Below, piece after piece: positions 7,747 to 16,911 of a DNA stretch of 64,000 nt (its first letter is position 1; each line of letters opens with the position of its first letter). The notes beneath the pieces are model-generated. The model saw only the letters and a list, made by a program, of their open reading frames with translations, was not told the origin of the DNA and did no database searches. The DNA lies in assembly GCA_963805475.1 (NCBI GenBank), contig CAWDUO010000008.1:124001-188000 (forward strand), in the 5' to 3' direction. The translations under genes were made by a program, and so were the position numbers. Origin of the DNA: VRUE01 sp963805475. GTDB taxonomy: Bacteria; Actinomycetota; Thermoleophilia; Solirubrobacterales; 70-9.

Positions 7747-8229
7747 TCAGTCGACCAGCTTCTTCACCACAAAGGTGCGGCTGCCGCGCGGGGTCTCGAC
7801 CTCGACCGGTTTGCCGGGCTCGGCGTTCAGCAGGGCCTGGCCGATCGGCGACTCGGCGGAGAGCCTGCCGGCGGCGAGGTCGGCCTCGGTCGAGCCGACC
7901 AGGGTCCAGGCGTTGACGGCGCCCTTCTCCTCGTCGAGCACCTCGGCGGTGCGGCCGAAGGCGAAGCGGCCGGCGTCGCCGTCGGTCTCGACGACGACCG
8001 CGCTGCGCAGCCGCTCGCGCAGCCGCTTGATCCTCGTCTCGAGGTGGGCCTGGTCCTCCTTGGCGATGTGGTACTCGGCGTTCTCCTTCAGGTCGCCGAG
8101 CTCGCGCGCGGCCTTGATCCGCGCCGCCATCTCGATCCGGGCCGGGCCTTCGAGCTGCTCTATCTCCTCGCGCAGGGCCGCGATCCCCTCCGGGGTGATC
8201 GGCTCCCCGCCTCCGTCGGCGCCGTTCAT
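7747..8229 (-). CDS. greA: Transcript cleavage factor GreA
   Basis: GreA enters the secondary channel of RNA polymerase and triggers cleavage of backtracked RNA. 160 residues: an N-terminal coiled coil with the diagnostic GDLKENAEYHIAKEDQ segment, including the acidic tip region, and a C-terminal FKBP-like domain ending in VVKKLVD. The normal length of the family is about 158. The ATG at 8229 has AAAGGTGAG just upstream; a longer frame reads into the neighbouring dehydrogenase gene and is rejected. It is transcribed after the hydroxyacyl-CoA dehydrogenase gene, 43 bases apart, and ends next to convergent trxB. Confidence 0.96.
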   Translation of the reverse strand: MNGADGGGEPITPEGIAALREEIEQLEGPARIEMAARIKAARELGDLKENAEYHIAKEDQAHLETRIKRLRERLRSAVVVETDGDAGRFAFGRTAEVLDEEKGAVNAWTLVGSTEADLAAGRLSAESPIGQALLNAEPGKPVEVETPRGSRTFVVKKLVD

Positions 8230-8272
8230 GCGCTCACCTTTGCAGATGCGGCGGGGCCGATGCGATCCAGCC

Positions 8273-9445
8273 TCAGACGCGGCCGAGCAGGCCCGGGGCG
8301 GGTGCGTAGGCCTCGCCGTGCTCGGCCTGTAGGTCTGCGAGCAGGGCGGCGGCGCGCTCGCGGCCGATCTCCTCGGTGATCTCCAGCGGCCCGCGCGGCC
8401 AGTTGAAGCCGAGCCGCATCGCGGTGTCCATGTCGGCGGGCGAGCCGATCTCCTCTTCGAGCGCGAAGGCTGCCTCGTTGGCGATCTGGGCGTAGAGCCG
8501 GTCGAGGATCGCCTCGTCGGCCACATCGCTCGTTCCGCTGTTCCTTTGCCCTGTTATCTCGTGCAAAGGAACAGCGGAAGAAGCGTGGGTGTCGTCGTAG
8601 GCGTAGAAGCCGCGGCCGGACTTGCGGCCGAGCAGGCCCTCGGCGACCATTCGTTGCTGGATCGGGCTGGGGCGCCAGCGGGCTGGTTCGCCGCCCTGCT
8701 CGTAGAAGGAGCGGGCGACGCTGAGGTTGACGTCGAGGCCGATCAGGTCGAGCAGCTCGAACGGGCCCATGCGGAAGCCGCCGCCCTCCCTGACGACGCG
8801 GTCGATCGTCGGCGCCTCGGCGACGCCGCTCGCCAGCATGCGCAGCGACTCGAGGCTGAACGGGCGGGCGAGGCGGTTGGCGATGAAGCCGGGGCTGTCA
8901 TTGGCGCGGATCGGCGTCCGCCCCATGCGGCGGCCGACCTCGGTCGTCTCCTCCAGCGCCCCCTCGCCGGAGCGCTCGGTCGCCACCACCTCGACCAGCT
9001 TCATCAGCGCCGGCGGGTTGAAGAAGTGCATGCCGACGACGCGCTCGGGGTGGGGGACCCCGGCGGCGATCGCGGCGACCGGCAGCGAGGAGGTGTTGGT
9101 GGCGAGGATCGTTTCGGGGCCGCAGGCCTCCGCCAGCGCGGCGAACAGCTCGCGCTTCAGCTCCAGGCTCTCCGGCGCGGCCTCGACCACCAGGTCGCAC
9201 TCGGCGAGGTCGCCGAGGCTGCCGGCGCCCTCGGCCAGCCGCGCCGCCGCGGTCGCCTCCTCCTCGCTCCAGCGGCCGCGCTCGGCGCCCTTGCCGAGCG
9301 CGGCGCGCAGCCGCTCGATTCCGGCTTCCAGCGCCTCGGGGACGGGATCGTGGAGCAGCGTCTCGTAGCCGCCGAGCGCGGCGATCTGCGCGATCCCGGC
9401 CCCCATCGTGCCGGCGCCGACGACGCCCACCCGCCGCACGCTCAC
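8273..9445 (-). CDS. 3-hydroxyacyl-CoA dehydrogenase carrying a palindromic insert
   Basis: This enzyme oxidises L-3-hydroxyacyl-CoA with NAD in beta-oxidation or related degradation. About 390 residues: Rossmann motif GAGTMGAGIAQ, catalytic region VGMHFFNPPALMKLVE, NDSPGFIANR, and two C-terminal helical domains. Between the GRGFYAYDD end of the first C-terminal domain and the next conserved block lie about 25 extra residues, of which 16 (roughly 289-305) are encoded by a perfect palindrome at 8533-8579. The frame stays open through it. The start is GTG 9445 (TTG 9448 possible). It is last in the fatty-acid operon, separated from the hydratase gene by another palindrome. Confidence 0.93.
   Translation of the reverse strand: MSVRRVGVVGAGTMGAGIAQIAALGGYETLLHDPVPEALEAGIERLRAALGKGAERGRWSEEEATAAARLAEGAGSLGDLAECDLVVEAAPESLELKRELFAALAEACGPETILATNTSSLPVAAIAAGVPHPERVVGMHFFNPPALMKLVEVVATERSGEGALEETTEVGRRMGRTPIRANDSPGFIANRLARPFSLESLRMLASGVAEAPTIDRVVREGGGFRMGPFELLDLIGLDVNLSVARSFYEQGGEPARWRPSPIQQRMVAEGLLGRKSGRGFYAYDDTHASSAVPLHEITGQRNSGTSDVADEAILDRLYAQIANEAAFALEEEIGSPADMDTAMRLGFNWPRGPLEITEEIGRERAAALLADLQAEHGEAYAPAPGLLGRV
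8533..8579. repeat. In-frame palindromic element B (17-base arms)
   Basis: TTCCGCTGTTCCTTTGC at 8533-8549 and its exact reverse complement at 8563-8579 flank a 13-base loop that holds TTATC. The element lies inside the hydroxyacyl-CoA dehydrogenase gene and is translated without a stop. Its arm shares CTGTTCCTTT with the element in obgE, and its right arm matches that of the element at 9453-9503 with two differences. Confidence 0.9.
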
Positions 9446-9452
9446 CAACGAG

Positions 9453-9503
9453 CCTTCCGCTGTGCCTTATGTGCGCTATCCGGACAAAAAGAACAGTGGA
9501 AGG
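9453..9503. repeat. Intergenic palindromic element C
   Basis: Outer arms CCTTCCGCTGT (9453-9463) and ACAGTGGAAGG (9493-9503) pair with one G-U wobble. The minus strand of the interior reads TTTTTGTCCGGATAGCGCAC, which matches the core of the element in folC (TTTGTCGGGCTCAGCGCCAC). It fills the gap between the stop of the hydratase gene and the start of the dehydrogenase gene, where it could act as an attenuator. Confidence 0.8.
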
Positions 9504-10274
9504 TCATTTTCCCTTGAAGTCGGGGTCGCGCTTTTCCAGGAAGGCCTTCATTCCCTCGACCCGGTCCTCGGTCGCCATCGCCAGCTCGTAGAGGCGGCGC
9601 TCGCTCTCCAGGCCGGCGCTGAGCGCCGTCTCCTCGGCCGTGAGCACGGCCTGCTTGGCGAGGCGGGCGGCGATCGGCGGCCGCTCGGCGACGCTGCGCG
9701 CCAGCTCCAGCGCCTCCTCCAGCCAGCGGTCCGCCTCGACCACGCTGTTGACGAGGCCGAGCTCGTGCGCCTCGCGGGCGGGAATTCGGCGCCCGGTCAG
9801 CACCAGCTCCATCGCTCGCTGCTTGCCGACGACCCGGGCGAGGCGCTGCGTCCCACCGCCACCGGGGATGATCCCCAGCGTGATCTCCGGCTGGCCGAAG
9901 ACAGCGGTCTCCGAGGCGACGATCATGTCGCAGGCGAGCGCCAGCTCGCAGCCGCCGCCGAGCGCGTAGCCGGAGACCGCGGCGACCAGCGGGGTCTTGA
10001 TCGCCGCGACGCGCCGCCAAAAGGACGCCGCCGGGTGGCGCAGCGCCTCGGCGAAGCTGCGCTCGGCCATCGCCTTGATGTCGGCGCCGGCGGCGAAGAC
10101 CTTCTCCGAGCCGGCGATCACGACGCAGCGGATCTCGGGGTCGGGGTCGAGCCGCTCGAGCTCGCCCGCCAGCAGCTCCATGACCTCCGGCGACAGCGCG
10201 TTGCGCGCCTCCGGCCGGTTCAGCCGCAGCAGGGCGATGCCGCCGTCGACCGAGCGCTGGACGATCTCGCTCAT
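9504..10274 (-). CDS. Enoyl-CoA hydratase/isomerase family protein
   Basis: A crotonase-fold protein of 256 residues. Oxyanion-hole segments are FAAGADIKAM (about residue 60) and GYALGGGCELALACD; the catalytic-Glu region reads PEITLGIIPGGGGTQRL, so both acidic residues typical of true hydratases are present. It would hydrate trans-2-enoyl-CoA to 3-hydroxyacyl-CoA. ATG 10274 overlaps the stop of the acyl-CoA dehydrogenase gene by 4 bases (ATGA), so the two are translationally coupled. Its product is the substrate of the dehydrogenase encoded next. Confidence 0.94.
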   Translation of the reverse strand: MSEIVQRSVDGGIALLRLNRPEARNALSPEVMELLAGELERLDPDPEIRCVVIAGSEKVFAAGADIKAMAERSFAEALRHPAASFWRRVAAIKTPLVAAVSGYALGGGCELALACDMIVASETAVFGQPEITLGIIPGGGGTQRLARVVGKQRAMELVLTGRRIPAREAHELGLVNSVVEADRWLEEALELARSVAERPPIAARLAKQAVLTAEETALSAGLESERRLYELAMATEDRVEGMKAFLEKRDPDFKGK

Positions 10275-11431
10275 AGAGGAGTCATCGCGTTCTCGCCGGT
10301 CGCCGCCCGCCCGATGATCAGCTTCTGGATCTGCGAGGTGCCCTCGTAGAGCGTCGTCACCCGGGCGTCGCGCAGGTAGCGCTCGACCGGGTAGTCGTCG
10401 ACGTAGCCGGCGCCGCCGTGCACCTGGATCGCCAGGTTGGCGCACTCGACCGCCGACTCGGTCGCGTAGAGCTTCGCCACCGAGGTCTCCATCGTGTTCG
10501 GCTTGCCTTCGTCCTTCAGCGCGCCGGCGCGGTAGACCAGCATCCGCGAGGCGTCGCGCTTGAGGATCATGTCGGCGATCATCTCCTGCACGAGCTGGAA
10601 GCGGGCCAGCGGCACGCCGAACTGCTTGCGCTCCTTCGCGTAGGCGACGGAGGCGTCGACGCAGCCGTCGCAGATCCCGACGCAGCCGGCGGCGACGCTG
10701 TAGCGGCCGTTGTCGAGGGCGCTCATCGCGACCTTGAAGCCGTCGCCGATCTCTCCCAGCATGGCGTCCTCGCCGACCTCGACCGAGTCGAGCGAGATCT
10801 CGCCGGTGTCGGAGGAGCGCAGCCCGAGCTTGCCGTGGATCTCCTGCGTGGCGAAGCCCTCGCTGGCGGTCGGGACGAGGAAGCAGGCGAGCCCGCGGTG
10901 CTTCTTCTCGGGGTCGGTCTGGGCGAAGATCAGCGCCACCTCGGAGAAGTTGGCGAGGGAGATCCACATCTTCTGGCCGCTGATCGACCAGCCGGAGTCG
11001 GTCTTCGTCGCGCGGGTGCGCAGGTTGGCGGCGTCGGAGCCGGTGTCGGGCTCGGTCAGGCCGAAGCAGCCGAGCGCCTCGCCCGAGCAGAGGCGCGGCA
11101 GCCACTGCCGCTTCTGCTCCTCGGTTCCCCACTTCTCGATTGAGCCGGCGACCAGCGAGGTCTGCACGGAAACGACTGTGCGGGCGGAGGAGTCGGCGCG
11201 GCCGACCTGCTCGACGATCAGCCCGTAGCCGAGGTAGTCGAGGCCGCGGCCGCCGTACTGCTCCGCGACGGGCGCGCCGAGGTAGCCGACCTCGCCCAAC
11301 TTGCTCGCCAGCTCGCGGTCGAAGCGGGCCGCCCTGTCGTTCTCTTTGACCCGCGGAACGATCTCCTTGTCGGCGAATTCGCGCGCCGCTTCGGAGATCA
11401 GCCGCTGCTCGTCTGTGAGTTGAAAGTCCAT
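10271..11431 (-). CDS. Acyl-CoA dehydrogenase
   Basis: This FAD enzyme makes the first oxidation of beta-oxidation. 386 residues, normal length: N-terminal helical domain, FAD/substrate segment CFGLTEPDTGSD, ISGQKMWISLA, and the C-terminal QVHGGAGYVDDYPVERYLRD block followed by LYEGTSQIQ, where the Glu is the usual catalytic base. The sequence is of the short/medium-chain or glutaryl-CoA-like type; chain length specificity cannot be set by reading. It is third in the operon, 32 bases after the aminotransferase gene and overlapping the hydratase gene. Confidence 0.95.
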   Translation of the reverse strand: MDFQLTDEQRLISEAAREFADKEIVPRVKENDRAARFDRELASKLGEVGYLGAPVAEQYGGRGLDYLGYGLIVEQVGRADSSARTVVSVQTSLVAGSIEKWGTEEQKRQWLPRLCSGEALGCFGLTEPDTGSDAANLRTRATKTDSGWSISGQKMWISLANFSEVALIFAQTDPEKKHRGLACFLVPTASEGFATQEIHGKLGLRSSDTGEISLDSVEVGEDAMLGEIGDGFKVAMSALDNGRYSVAAGCVGICDGCVDASVAYAKERKQFGVPLARFQLVQEMIADMILKRDASRMLVYRAGALKDEGKPNTMETSVAKLYATESAVECANLAIQVHGGAGYVDDYPVERYLRDARVTTLYEGTSQIQKLIIGRAATGENAMTPL

Positions 11432-11463
11432 CTAGCCCCTGCTTTCTCGTCTCTCGGTGGTGA

Positions 11464-12246
11464 TCACGGAAGTTCTCGCTCCAGGGTCGCGGCGAAGGCC
11501 TCCTGGGCTTCGCGGGTGCGCGGCCCCGGCGCCTCGGGGAGCCGGCGGCCGTCGATCGCGGCGACGGCCTGGATCTCGCGCGTGGTCGAGGCGAGGAAGG
11601 CCTCGTGGGCGCCGCGCAGGTCGTCCACCTGCCAGGCGCCGGTCTCGACGTGCAGCGCCTTGACCAGGCGGTCGCGGGTGATCGACTCGAGCACGCCCAC
11701 CTCGAGCGCCGGCGTGCGCAGGCCACCCTCGGCGGAGGCCCAGAAGATCGAGGAGGTCGGCGGCTCGAGCACCGTGCCGTCGGGCTGCACGAGCACCGCC
11801 TCGTCGGCGTTCTGTCCTTTGGCGAGCCGCGTCGACTGCATGTTGGCCGCGTAGGAGAGCGACTTGACGCCGTTGAGGATCACCGTCGGGCAGTAGGTGA
11901 CGGTGGCGACGGTCAGCGTCTCCGCGTGCGCGGGGATCGGCTCGACGGCGGCGATGCGGCGGCCGCCGCGGGTGACGATCAGGCGCAGCTGCCCGTCGGG
12001 CCCGCCGGCCGCGTCGAGCAGCGCCTCGATCTCGCGCTCCAGCGCGGCGCGGTCGAACTCGAGCTCGATCGCCGCGGCCGAGCGCTCCAGCCGGTCTACG
12101 TGCTCCCCGAGCGCGAACGGCCGTCCCTCGTAGAGCCGGATCACCTCGAAGGCGCCGTCCCCGCGGTAGAGCCCGTCGTCCTTCATCGGCACCGTCGCCT
12201 CGGCGGTCGGCGTCACCGTCCCGTCCACGCTCGCCAGCTCCTGCAT
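11464..12246 (-). CDS. Class IV PLP aminotransferase/lyase
   Basis: 260 residues of the fold-type IV PLP family (branched-chain aminotransferase, D-amino acid aminotransferase, aminodeoxychorismate lyase). The probable Schiff-base Lys is in GVKSLSY near the middle, followed by N-A-D-E-A-V-L and EPPTSSIFW, the region that binds the PLP phosphate and substrate carboxylate. ATG 12246 follows the thiolase stop by 11 bases. Finding an amino-group enzyme inside a beta-oxidation operon is uncommon and may point to degradation of an amino-acid-derived acid, but the substrate class cannot be decided from sequence. Confidence 0.88.
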   Translation of the reverse strand: MQELASVDGTVTPTAEATVPMKDDGLYRGDGAFEVIRLYEGRPFALGEHVDRLERSAAAIELEFDRAALEREIEALLDAAGGPDGQLRLIVTRGGRRIAAVEPIPAHAETLTVATVTYCPTVILNGVKSLSYAANMQSTRLAKGQNADEAVLVQPDGTVLEPPTSSIFWASAEGGLRTPALEVGVLESITRDRLVKALHVETGAWQVDDLRGAHEAFLASTTREIQAVAAIDGRRLPEAPGPRTREAQEAFAATLERELP

Positions 12247-12257
12247 GGTCGGCGAGG

Positions 12258-13460
<1,203 letters not shown>

Positions 13461-13493
13461 GTACGCCATTAAATGCGACGCGACGCGGCGGCG

Positions 13494-13499
13494 TAGTCT
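13494..13499 (+). promoter_or_regulatory. -10 box TAGTCT
   Basis: TAGTCT lies 8 bases before ATG 13508, with AAGGGG between. Transcription would start a few bases before the ATG. The same box-to-start distance recurs at many genes in this window. Confidence 0.5.
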
Positions 13500-13507
13500 C
13501 AAGGGGC

Positions 13508-13798
13508 ATGGGTTTCGTCCTGCTCACTCTGGGGATGCTGGCGCTGATAGTCGGCGTGCTGTTCCTGATCGACCGCTCCTACAAGGGCAGCGTCGCCGAC
13601 CTGGTCGACTGGAAGCCGACCCGCAGCCCCGAGGTCGAGGCCCAGAACGAGCTCGACGACGTGCGCCAGATGCTCGAGGCGCAGAACGAGATGCGGCGCC
13701 GGCGCGGCGCCCCGGAGGTCGACGAGGGCGCGCTGCGCGCCGAGGTCGAAGAGGAGGAGATGGAGCGGCTGCGGCGGGGCGACCCGTTCGGCGGGTGA
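13508..13798 (+). CDS. Small membrane-anchored protein with acidic cytoplasmic tail
   Basis: 96 residues: one N-terminal membrane helix (about 3-21), then a charged region rich in Glu, Arg and Gln that is probably helical or coiled (residues 42-90). The family is not recognised. ATG 13508 is preceded by AAGGGG. The next gene starts 7 bases after the stop in the same direction, so the two probably form an operon with the Rossmann-fold protein. Confidence 0.7.
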   Translation: MGFVLLTLGMLALIVGVLFLIDRSYKGSVADLVDWKPTRSPEVEAQNELDDVRQMLEAQNEMRRRRGAPEVDEGALRAEVEEEEMERLRRGDPFGG

Positions 13799-13805
13799 GG
13801 AGGGC

Positions 13806-14267
13806 GTGGCGCGGGCGCTGATCGTCGGCTGCGGCTGTCGCGGCCGGGAGCTGGGCGGGGGGCTGATCGCCGAGGGCTGGCGGGTGCGCGGGACGAGCCG
13901 CCGCGCGGACGGTCTGGCGCCGATCGAGGCGGCCGGGATCGAGCCCGCCCTGGCCGACCCGGCGCGGCCCGGCACGGTGCTCGACCTGGTCGGCGACGTC
14001 GCCGCGTTGGTCTGGCTGCTCGGCTCGGCGGAGGGCGAGCCGGAGCAGCTGGCCGCCCTGCACGGCTCCAGCCTGGAACGGGTGCTCGAGCGGATCGTCG
14101 AAACCCCGGTGCGTCGCTTCGTCTACGAGGCAGGCGGCTCGGTCGACGCCGAGATCCTCGCCGGCGGAGCGGCGATCGCCCGCGCCGCCGGCGAGCGCTG
14201 GCGCATCCCGGTCACGATCGCCGACCGCCAGACCGATATGTCTAAACTCCGATTGGAATTCAGGTAA
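13806..14267 (+). CDS. NAD(P)-binding Rossmann-fold protein, short
   Basis: 153 residues beginning with a dinucleotide-binding pattern (LIVGCGCRGRELG) and resembling the N-terminal part of NAD-dependent epimerase/dehydratases; it also has the VRRFVYEAGG segment where those proteins carry the catalytic Ser region. The usual Tyr-x-x-x-Lys is not seen. It is much shorter than a full epimerase and may be a mini-Rossmann protein or a divergent relative. GTG 13806 is preceded by GAGGAGGGC. It sits between the small membrane protein and peroxiredoxin genes. Confidence 0.65.
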   Translation: MARALIVGCGCRGRELGGGLIAEGWRVRGTSRRADGLAPIEAAGIEPALADPARPGTVLDLVGDVAALVWLLGSAEGEPEQLAALHGSSLERVLERIVETPVRRFVYEAGGSVDAEILAGGAAIARAAGERWRIPVTIADRQTDMSKLRLEFR

Positions 14268-14309
14268 ATCGAAATCGCCGACGGCGAGCACCCGAGAGGA
14301 CGGTCCCCC

Positions 14310-14972
14310 ATGACGCTGAAGCTTGGCGACGAAGCACCGGATTTCGAGGCCGACACGACCGAGGGCCGGATCAGGTTCCACGACTGGCTCGGCGACTCCT
14401 GGGGGGTGCTGTTCTCCCACCCGAAGGACTTCACCCCGGTCTGCACGACCGAGCTCGGCTACATGGCCAGCATCGAGCCCGAATTCGCGAAGCGCGGCGT
14501 GAAGATCATCGGCCTCTCGGTCGACCCGCTCGGCAAGCACGAGGAGTGGGCGAAGGACATCGAGGAGACCCAGGGCACGGCGCCCAACTATCCGATCATC
14601 AGCGACGCCGACTTCAACGTCTCCAAGCTCTACGGGATGCTGCCGTCCGACGTCTCCGGCGACCCCGGCGACCGCACGCCGGTCGACAACCAGACGGTGC
14701 GCAACGTCTTCGTCATCGGCCCCGACAAGAAGGTCAAACTGATCCTCGTCTACCCGATGAGCACCGGCCGCAACTTCGACGAGGTGCTGCGCGTGGTCGA
14801 CTCGCTCCAGCTTGGCGCCAAGCACAAAGTCGCGACGCCGGCCCAGTGGAAGCAGGGCGACGACGTGATCATCGGCGGCGCGGTCTCCAACGAGGAAGCG
14901 AAGGAGATCTACCCCGACGGCTGGGAAGAGCCCCGTCCGTACATCCGCATCGTGCCGCAGCCGGGCAAGTAG
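14310..14972 (+). CDS. Peroxiredoxin, 1-Cys (Prx6) type
   Basis: Thiol peroxidase of 220 residues. The peroxidatic Cys45 is in FTPVCTTELG, the Prx6 form, with the matching Arg in the NQTVRNVFVI region. The long C-terminal domain (LQLGAKHKVATPAQWKQGDD and PYIRIVPQPGK) is typical of the 1-Cys class. It reduces hydrogen peroxide and organic hydroperoxides in the cytoplasm. ATG 14310 has GAGAGGACGG a few bases upstream. The spacer at 14268-14309 contains only AT-rich leader and the ribosome site. Confidence 0.94.
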   Translation: MTLKLGDEAPDFEADTTEGRIRFHDWLGDSWGVLFSHPKDFTPVCTTELGYMASIEPEFAKRGVKIIGLSVDPLGKHEEWAKDIEETQGTAPNYPIISDADFNVSKLYGMLPSDVSGDPGDRTPVDNQTVRNVFVIGPDKKVKLILVYPMSTGRNFDEVLRVVDSLQLGAKHKVATPAQWKQGDDVIIGGAVSNEEAKEIYPDGWEEPRPYIRIVPQPGK

Positions 14973-14986
14973 CGCCCGGCGTCCGC

Positions 14987-15487
14987 TCAGTCGCCGGTTT
15001 GCAGGCGGCTGAACAGGTCGCCGAGGATCCGCGCGGTGGCGCCCCAGATCATCTGGCCTTCGACCTCGTAGGTCGGCGTGTGGATCGGGACGCCGCGGCG
15101 GATCAGGCGGCGCATCGCGTAGCCCTCGCGCAGCAGCTCCAGCGAGAAGGTGAGCACGGTCTCGACCTCGGCCGGGTTCGGCGCCAGGCCGAGCTCGCCG
15201 GGGTGGGGGATGCGGCCGACGAAGGGGTGGATGAGGTAGCCGGTGACGAAGGTCCCGGTGACCGGCAGCTCCTCGCCTAGCTCGACCGCCGCCGGGTCGA
15301 GGCCGATCTCCTCCCGCGCCTCGCGCAGGGCGGTCGCGGCGAGGTCGGCGTCGGCCTCGTCGCGTCGCCCGCCGGGGAAGGAGATCTCGCCGGCGTGCCG
15401 TCGCAGGTCCGCACGCCGCTCGGTGAAGACGAGGCCGGGCTCCTCCGGCCAGCCGTAGAGCGGCAGCAAAACCGCCGCCTCGGTCAG
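14987..15487 (-). CDS. Nudix hydrolase, CoA pyrophosphatase-like, probable CTG start
   Basis: About 166 residues. The Nudix box is complete: GG-R-R-D-E-A-D followed by T-A-L-R-E-A-R-E-E-I-G-L. The order AAVLLPLY, then FTERR, then HAGEISFPGGR matches the NudL/CoA diphosphatase group, which hydrolyses CoA and its derivatives. Similarity begins right at the end of the SDR gene, and no ATG, GTG or TTG lies there except an internal TTG. CTG at 15487 overlaps the SDR stop as CTGA, suggesting a coupled non-canonical start; this is inferred. An open frame continues upstream without family sequence. Confidence 0.85.
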   Translation of the reverse strand: MTEAAVLLPLYGWPEEPGLVFTERRADLRRHAGEISFPGGRRDEADADLAATALREAREEIGLDPAAVELGEELPVTGTFVTGYLIHPFVGRIPHPGELGLAPNPAEVETVLTFSLELLREGYAMRRLIRRGVPIHTPTYEVEGQMIWGATARILGDLFSRLQTGD

Positions 15488-16296
15488 ATGATCACCTGCA
15501 CGGTGCCGCCGTCCACGGACCAGGCCGCGCCGGCGACGTAGGAGGCGCGCTCGGAGCAGAGGAAGACGATCGCGCCGGCGATCTCGCCGACCTCGGCGAG
15601 CCGGCCGATCGGCCGCTTTGCGCCAGCTTCGGCCAGCGCCTGCTCTCGGCTCTCGGCGCCGGACAGCGCGTGCGATTGGTCGAGCAGGCCGCCGGAATCC
15701 ATCCACATCTCCGATTCGACCGGCCCGGGGCAGATCGCGTTGACCAGCACGCCGCGCGCCGCGAAGCGGTCGGCGAAGAGGCGCGAGAGCGACAGCTCGG
15801 CCGCCTTGGCGACCGAGTACTCGGGCATCGCCGCCGAGGGCCGCTTGCCGGCGGTCGAGCAGACGTTGACGATCCGCCCCCAGCCGCGCTCGGCCATCGG
15901 CGGTGCGGCGGCGCGCATCGCCCGCAGCGGCGCCATCACGTTGAGCTCGTACTGCGCGTACCAGTCCTCGTCGGGCACCTCGTCGAGGTGGCGCCACCGG
16001 GCGGAGCCGGCGTTGTTGACGAGCACGTCGAGGCCGCCGTACAGCTCGCTCGCCGTCGCCAACATGCGCTCGCCGGCGTCGGGGTCGGTCACGTCGAGAG
16101 CCAGTCGCCGCGCCGCGCCGCCGGCCGCGCTCCCGGCGGCGACCGCCTCGCCCTGCGCCTCGGTCAGCCGTTCCTCGTCGCGGCCGACCAGCACCACGTT
16201 GGCGCCCTCGGCGCAGAGCAGCCGCGCCGTCTCACGCCCGATGCCGCTGCTGGCGCCGGTGACGACGCAGGCGCGCCCGGCGAGCCCGAGGTCCAT
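15484..16296 (-). CDS. Short-chain dehydrogenase/reductase
   Basis: Classical SDR of 270 residues: NAD(P) motif TGASSGIGR, NNAG, active-site Ser in NVCSTAG, YSVAK (Tyr and Lys of the catalytic triad), and ICPGPVESEM after the sixth strand. It interconverts an alcohol and a carbonyl; the substrate is not evident. ATG 16296 lies 16 bases after the adenosyltransferase stop, with the Nudix gene directly following, so at least three genes may be one transcript. Confidence 0.93.
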   Translation of the reverse strand: MDLGLAGRACVVTGASSGIGRETARLLCAEGANVVLVGRDEERLTEAQGEAVAAGSAAGGAARRLALDVTDPDAGERMLATASELYGGLDVLVNNAGSARWRHLDEVPDEDWYAQYELNVMAPLRAMRAAAPPMAERGWGRIVNVCSTAGKRPSAAMPEYSVAKAAELSLSRLFADRFAARGVLVNAICPGPVESEMWMDSGGLLDQSHALSGAESREQALAEAGAKRPIGRLAEVGEIAGAIVFLCSERASYVAGAAWSVDGGTVQVII

Positions 16297-16312
16297 CAGC
16301 GCGGCCCCGCCG

Positions 16313-16885
16313 TCAACGCTCGGCCTTGCGGCGCCCTTCGAACAGCGCCGGATCGTCGACGTCGGCGAAGCGGGCCATCGCGTAGGCGAGGTCGGAGGCG
16401 CGGTTGACGAAGTGGATCACGGTCGCGGCGATCGGCTCGCCGCCCTCGGCGAGCGCGGTGATGCGGCGCTCGGCGCGGCGGATCGTCGTGCGCGCCACGT
16501 CGAGCTGGGCGGAGAGCTGGTTGCCGCCGGGGATGACGAACTTGGGCGGCAGGTCGACGCGGTCCATGTAGCGGTCGATCGCCCGCTCGAGCTCGCCGAC
16601 CATCTCCTCGGTCGTGCGGCTGATCCCGTCTTCGAGCCGCTCGCTCGCCTCGGGCGCGGTCGCCAGCTCGGCGCCGGCGACGAAGATGTCGTCCTGGAGG
16701 CGCAGGACGTCGGCGGCCAGCTCCTCGGCGCCCTCCTCGGCGCAGAGGGCGCGGGCGACGCCGAGCTGCGAGCAGGCTTCGTCGAGCGCCCCGTAGGCCT
16801 CGGTGCGGCCGTGGTGCTTGGGGATCCGCCCGCCGTACCAGAGTGACGTGGTGCCGTCGTCGCCTTTCTTGGTGTAGATCTTCAC
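16313..16885 (-). CDS. ATP:cob(I)alamin adenosyltransferase, PduO type
   Basis: A 190-residue five-helix protein that makes adenosylcobalamin from cob(I)alamin and ATP. The N-terminal ATP loop TKKGDDGTTSLWYGGR, the EAYGALDEACSQLG helix, and the C-terminal RTTIRRAERR and VNRASDLAYAMAR blocks are all diagnostic. ATG 16885. It is second after the DUF1015 gene, 26 bases apart, and followed by the SDR gene. No B12 enzyme or riboswitch is visible nearby. Confidence 0.94.
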   Translation of the reverse strand: MKIYTKKGDDGTTSLWYGGRIPKHHGRTEAYGALDEACSQLGVARALCAEEGAEELAADVLRLQDDIFVAGAELATAPEASERLEDGISRTTEEMVGELERAIDRYMDRVDLPPKFVIPGGNQLSAQLDVARTTIRRAERRITALAEGGEPIAATVIHFVNRASDLAYAMARFADVDDPALFEGRRKAER

Positions 16886-16911
16886 GACGGCCCGATCCTA
16901 CGCCGCGCCGC

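Noticed and set aside
13806..14267. Calling the Rossmann protein a broken epimerase
   Set aside because: It has its own ribosome site, no frameshift and ends cleanly before the next gene; no continuing similarity in other frames was seen.
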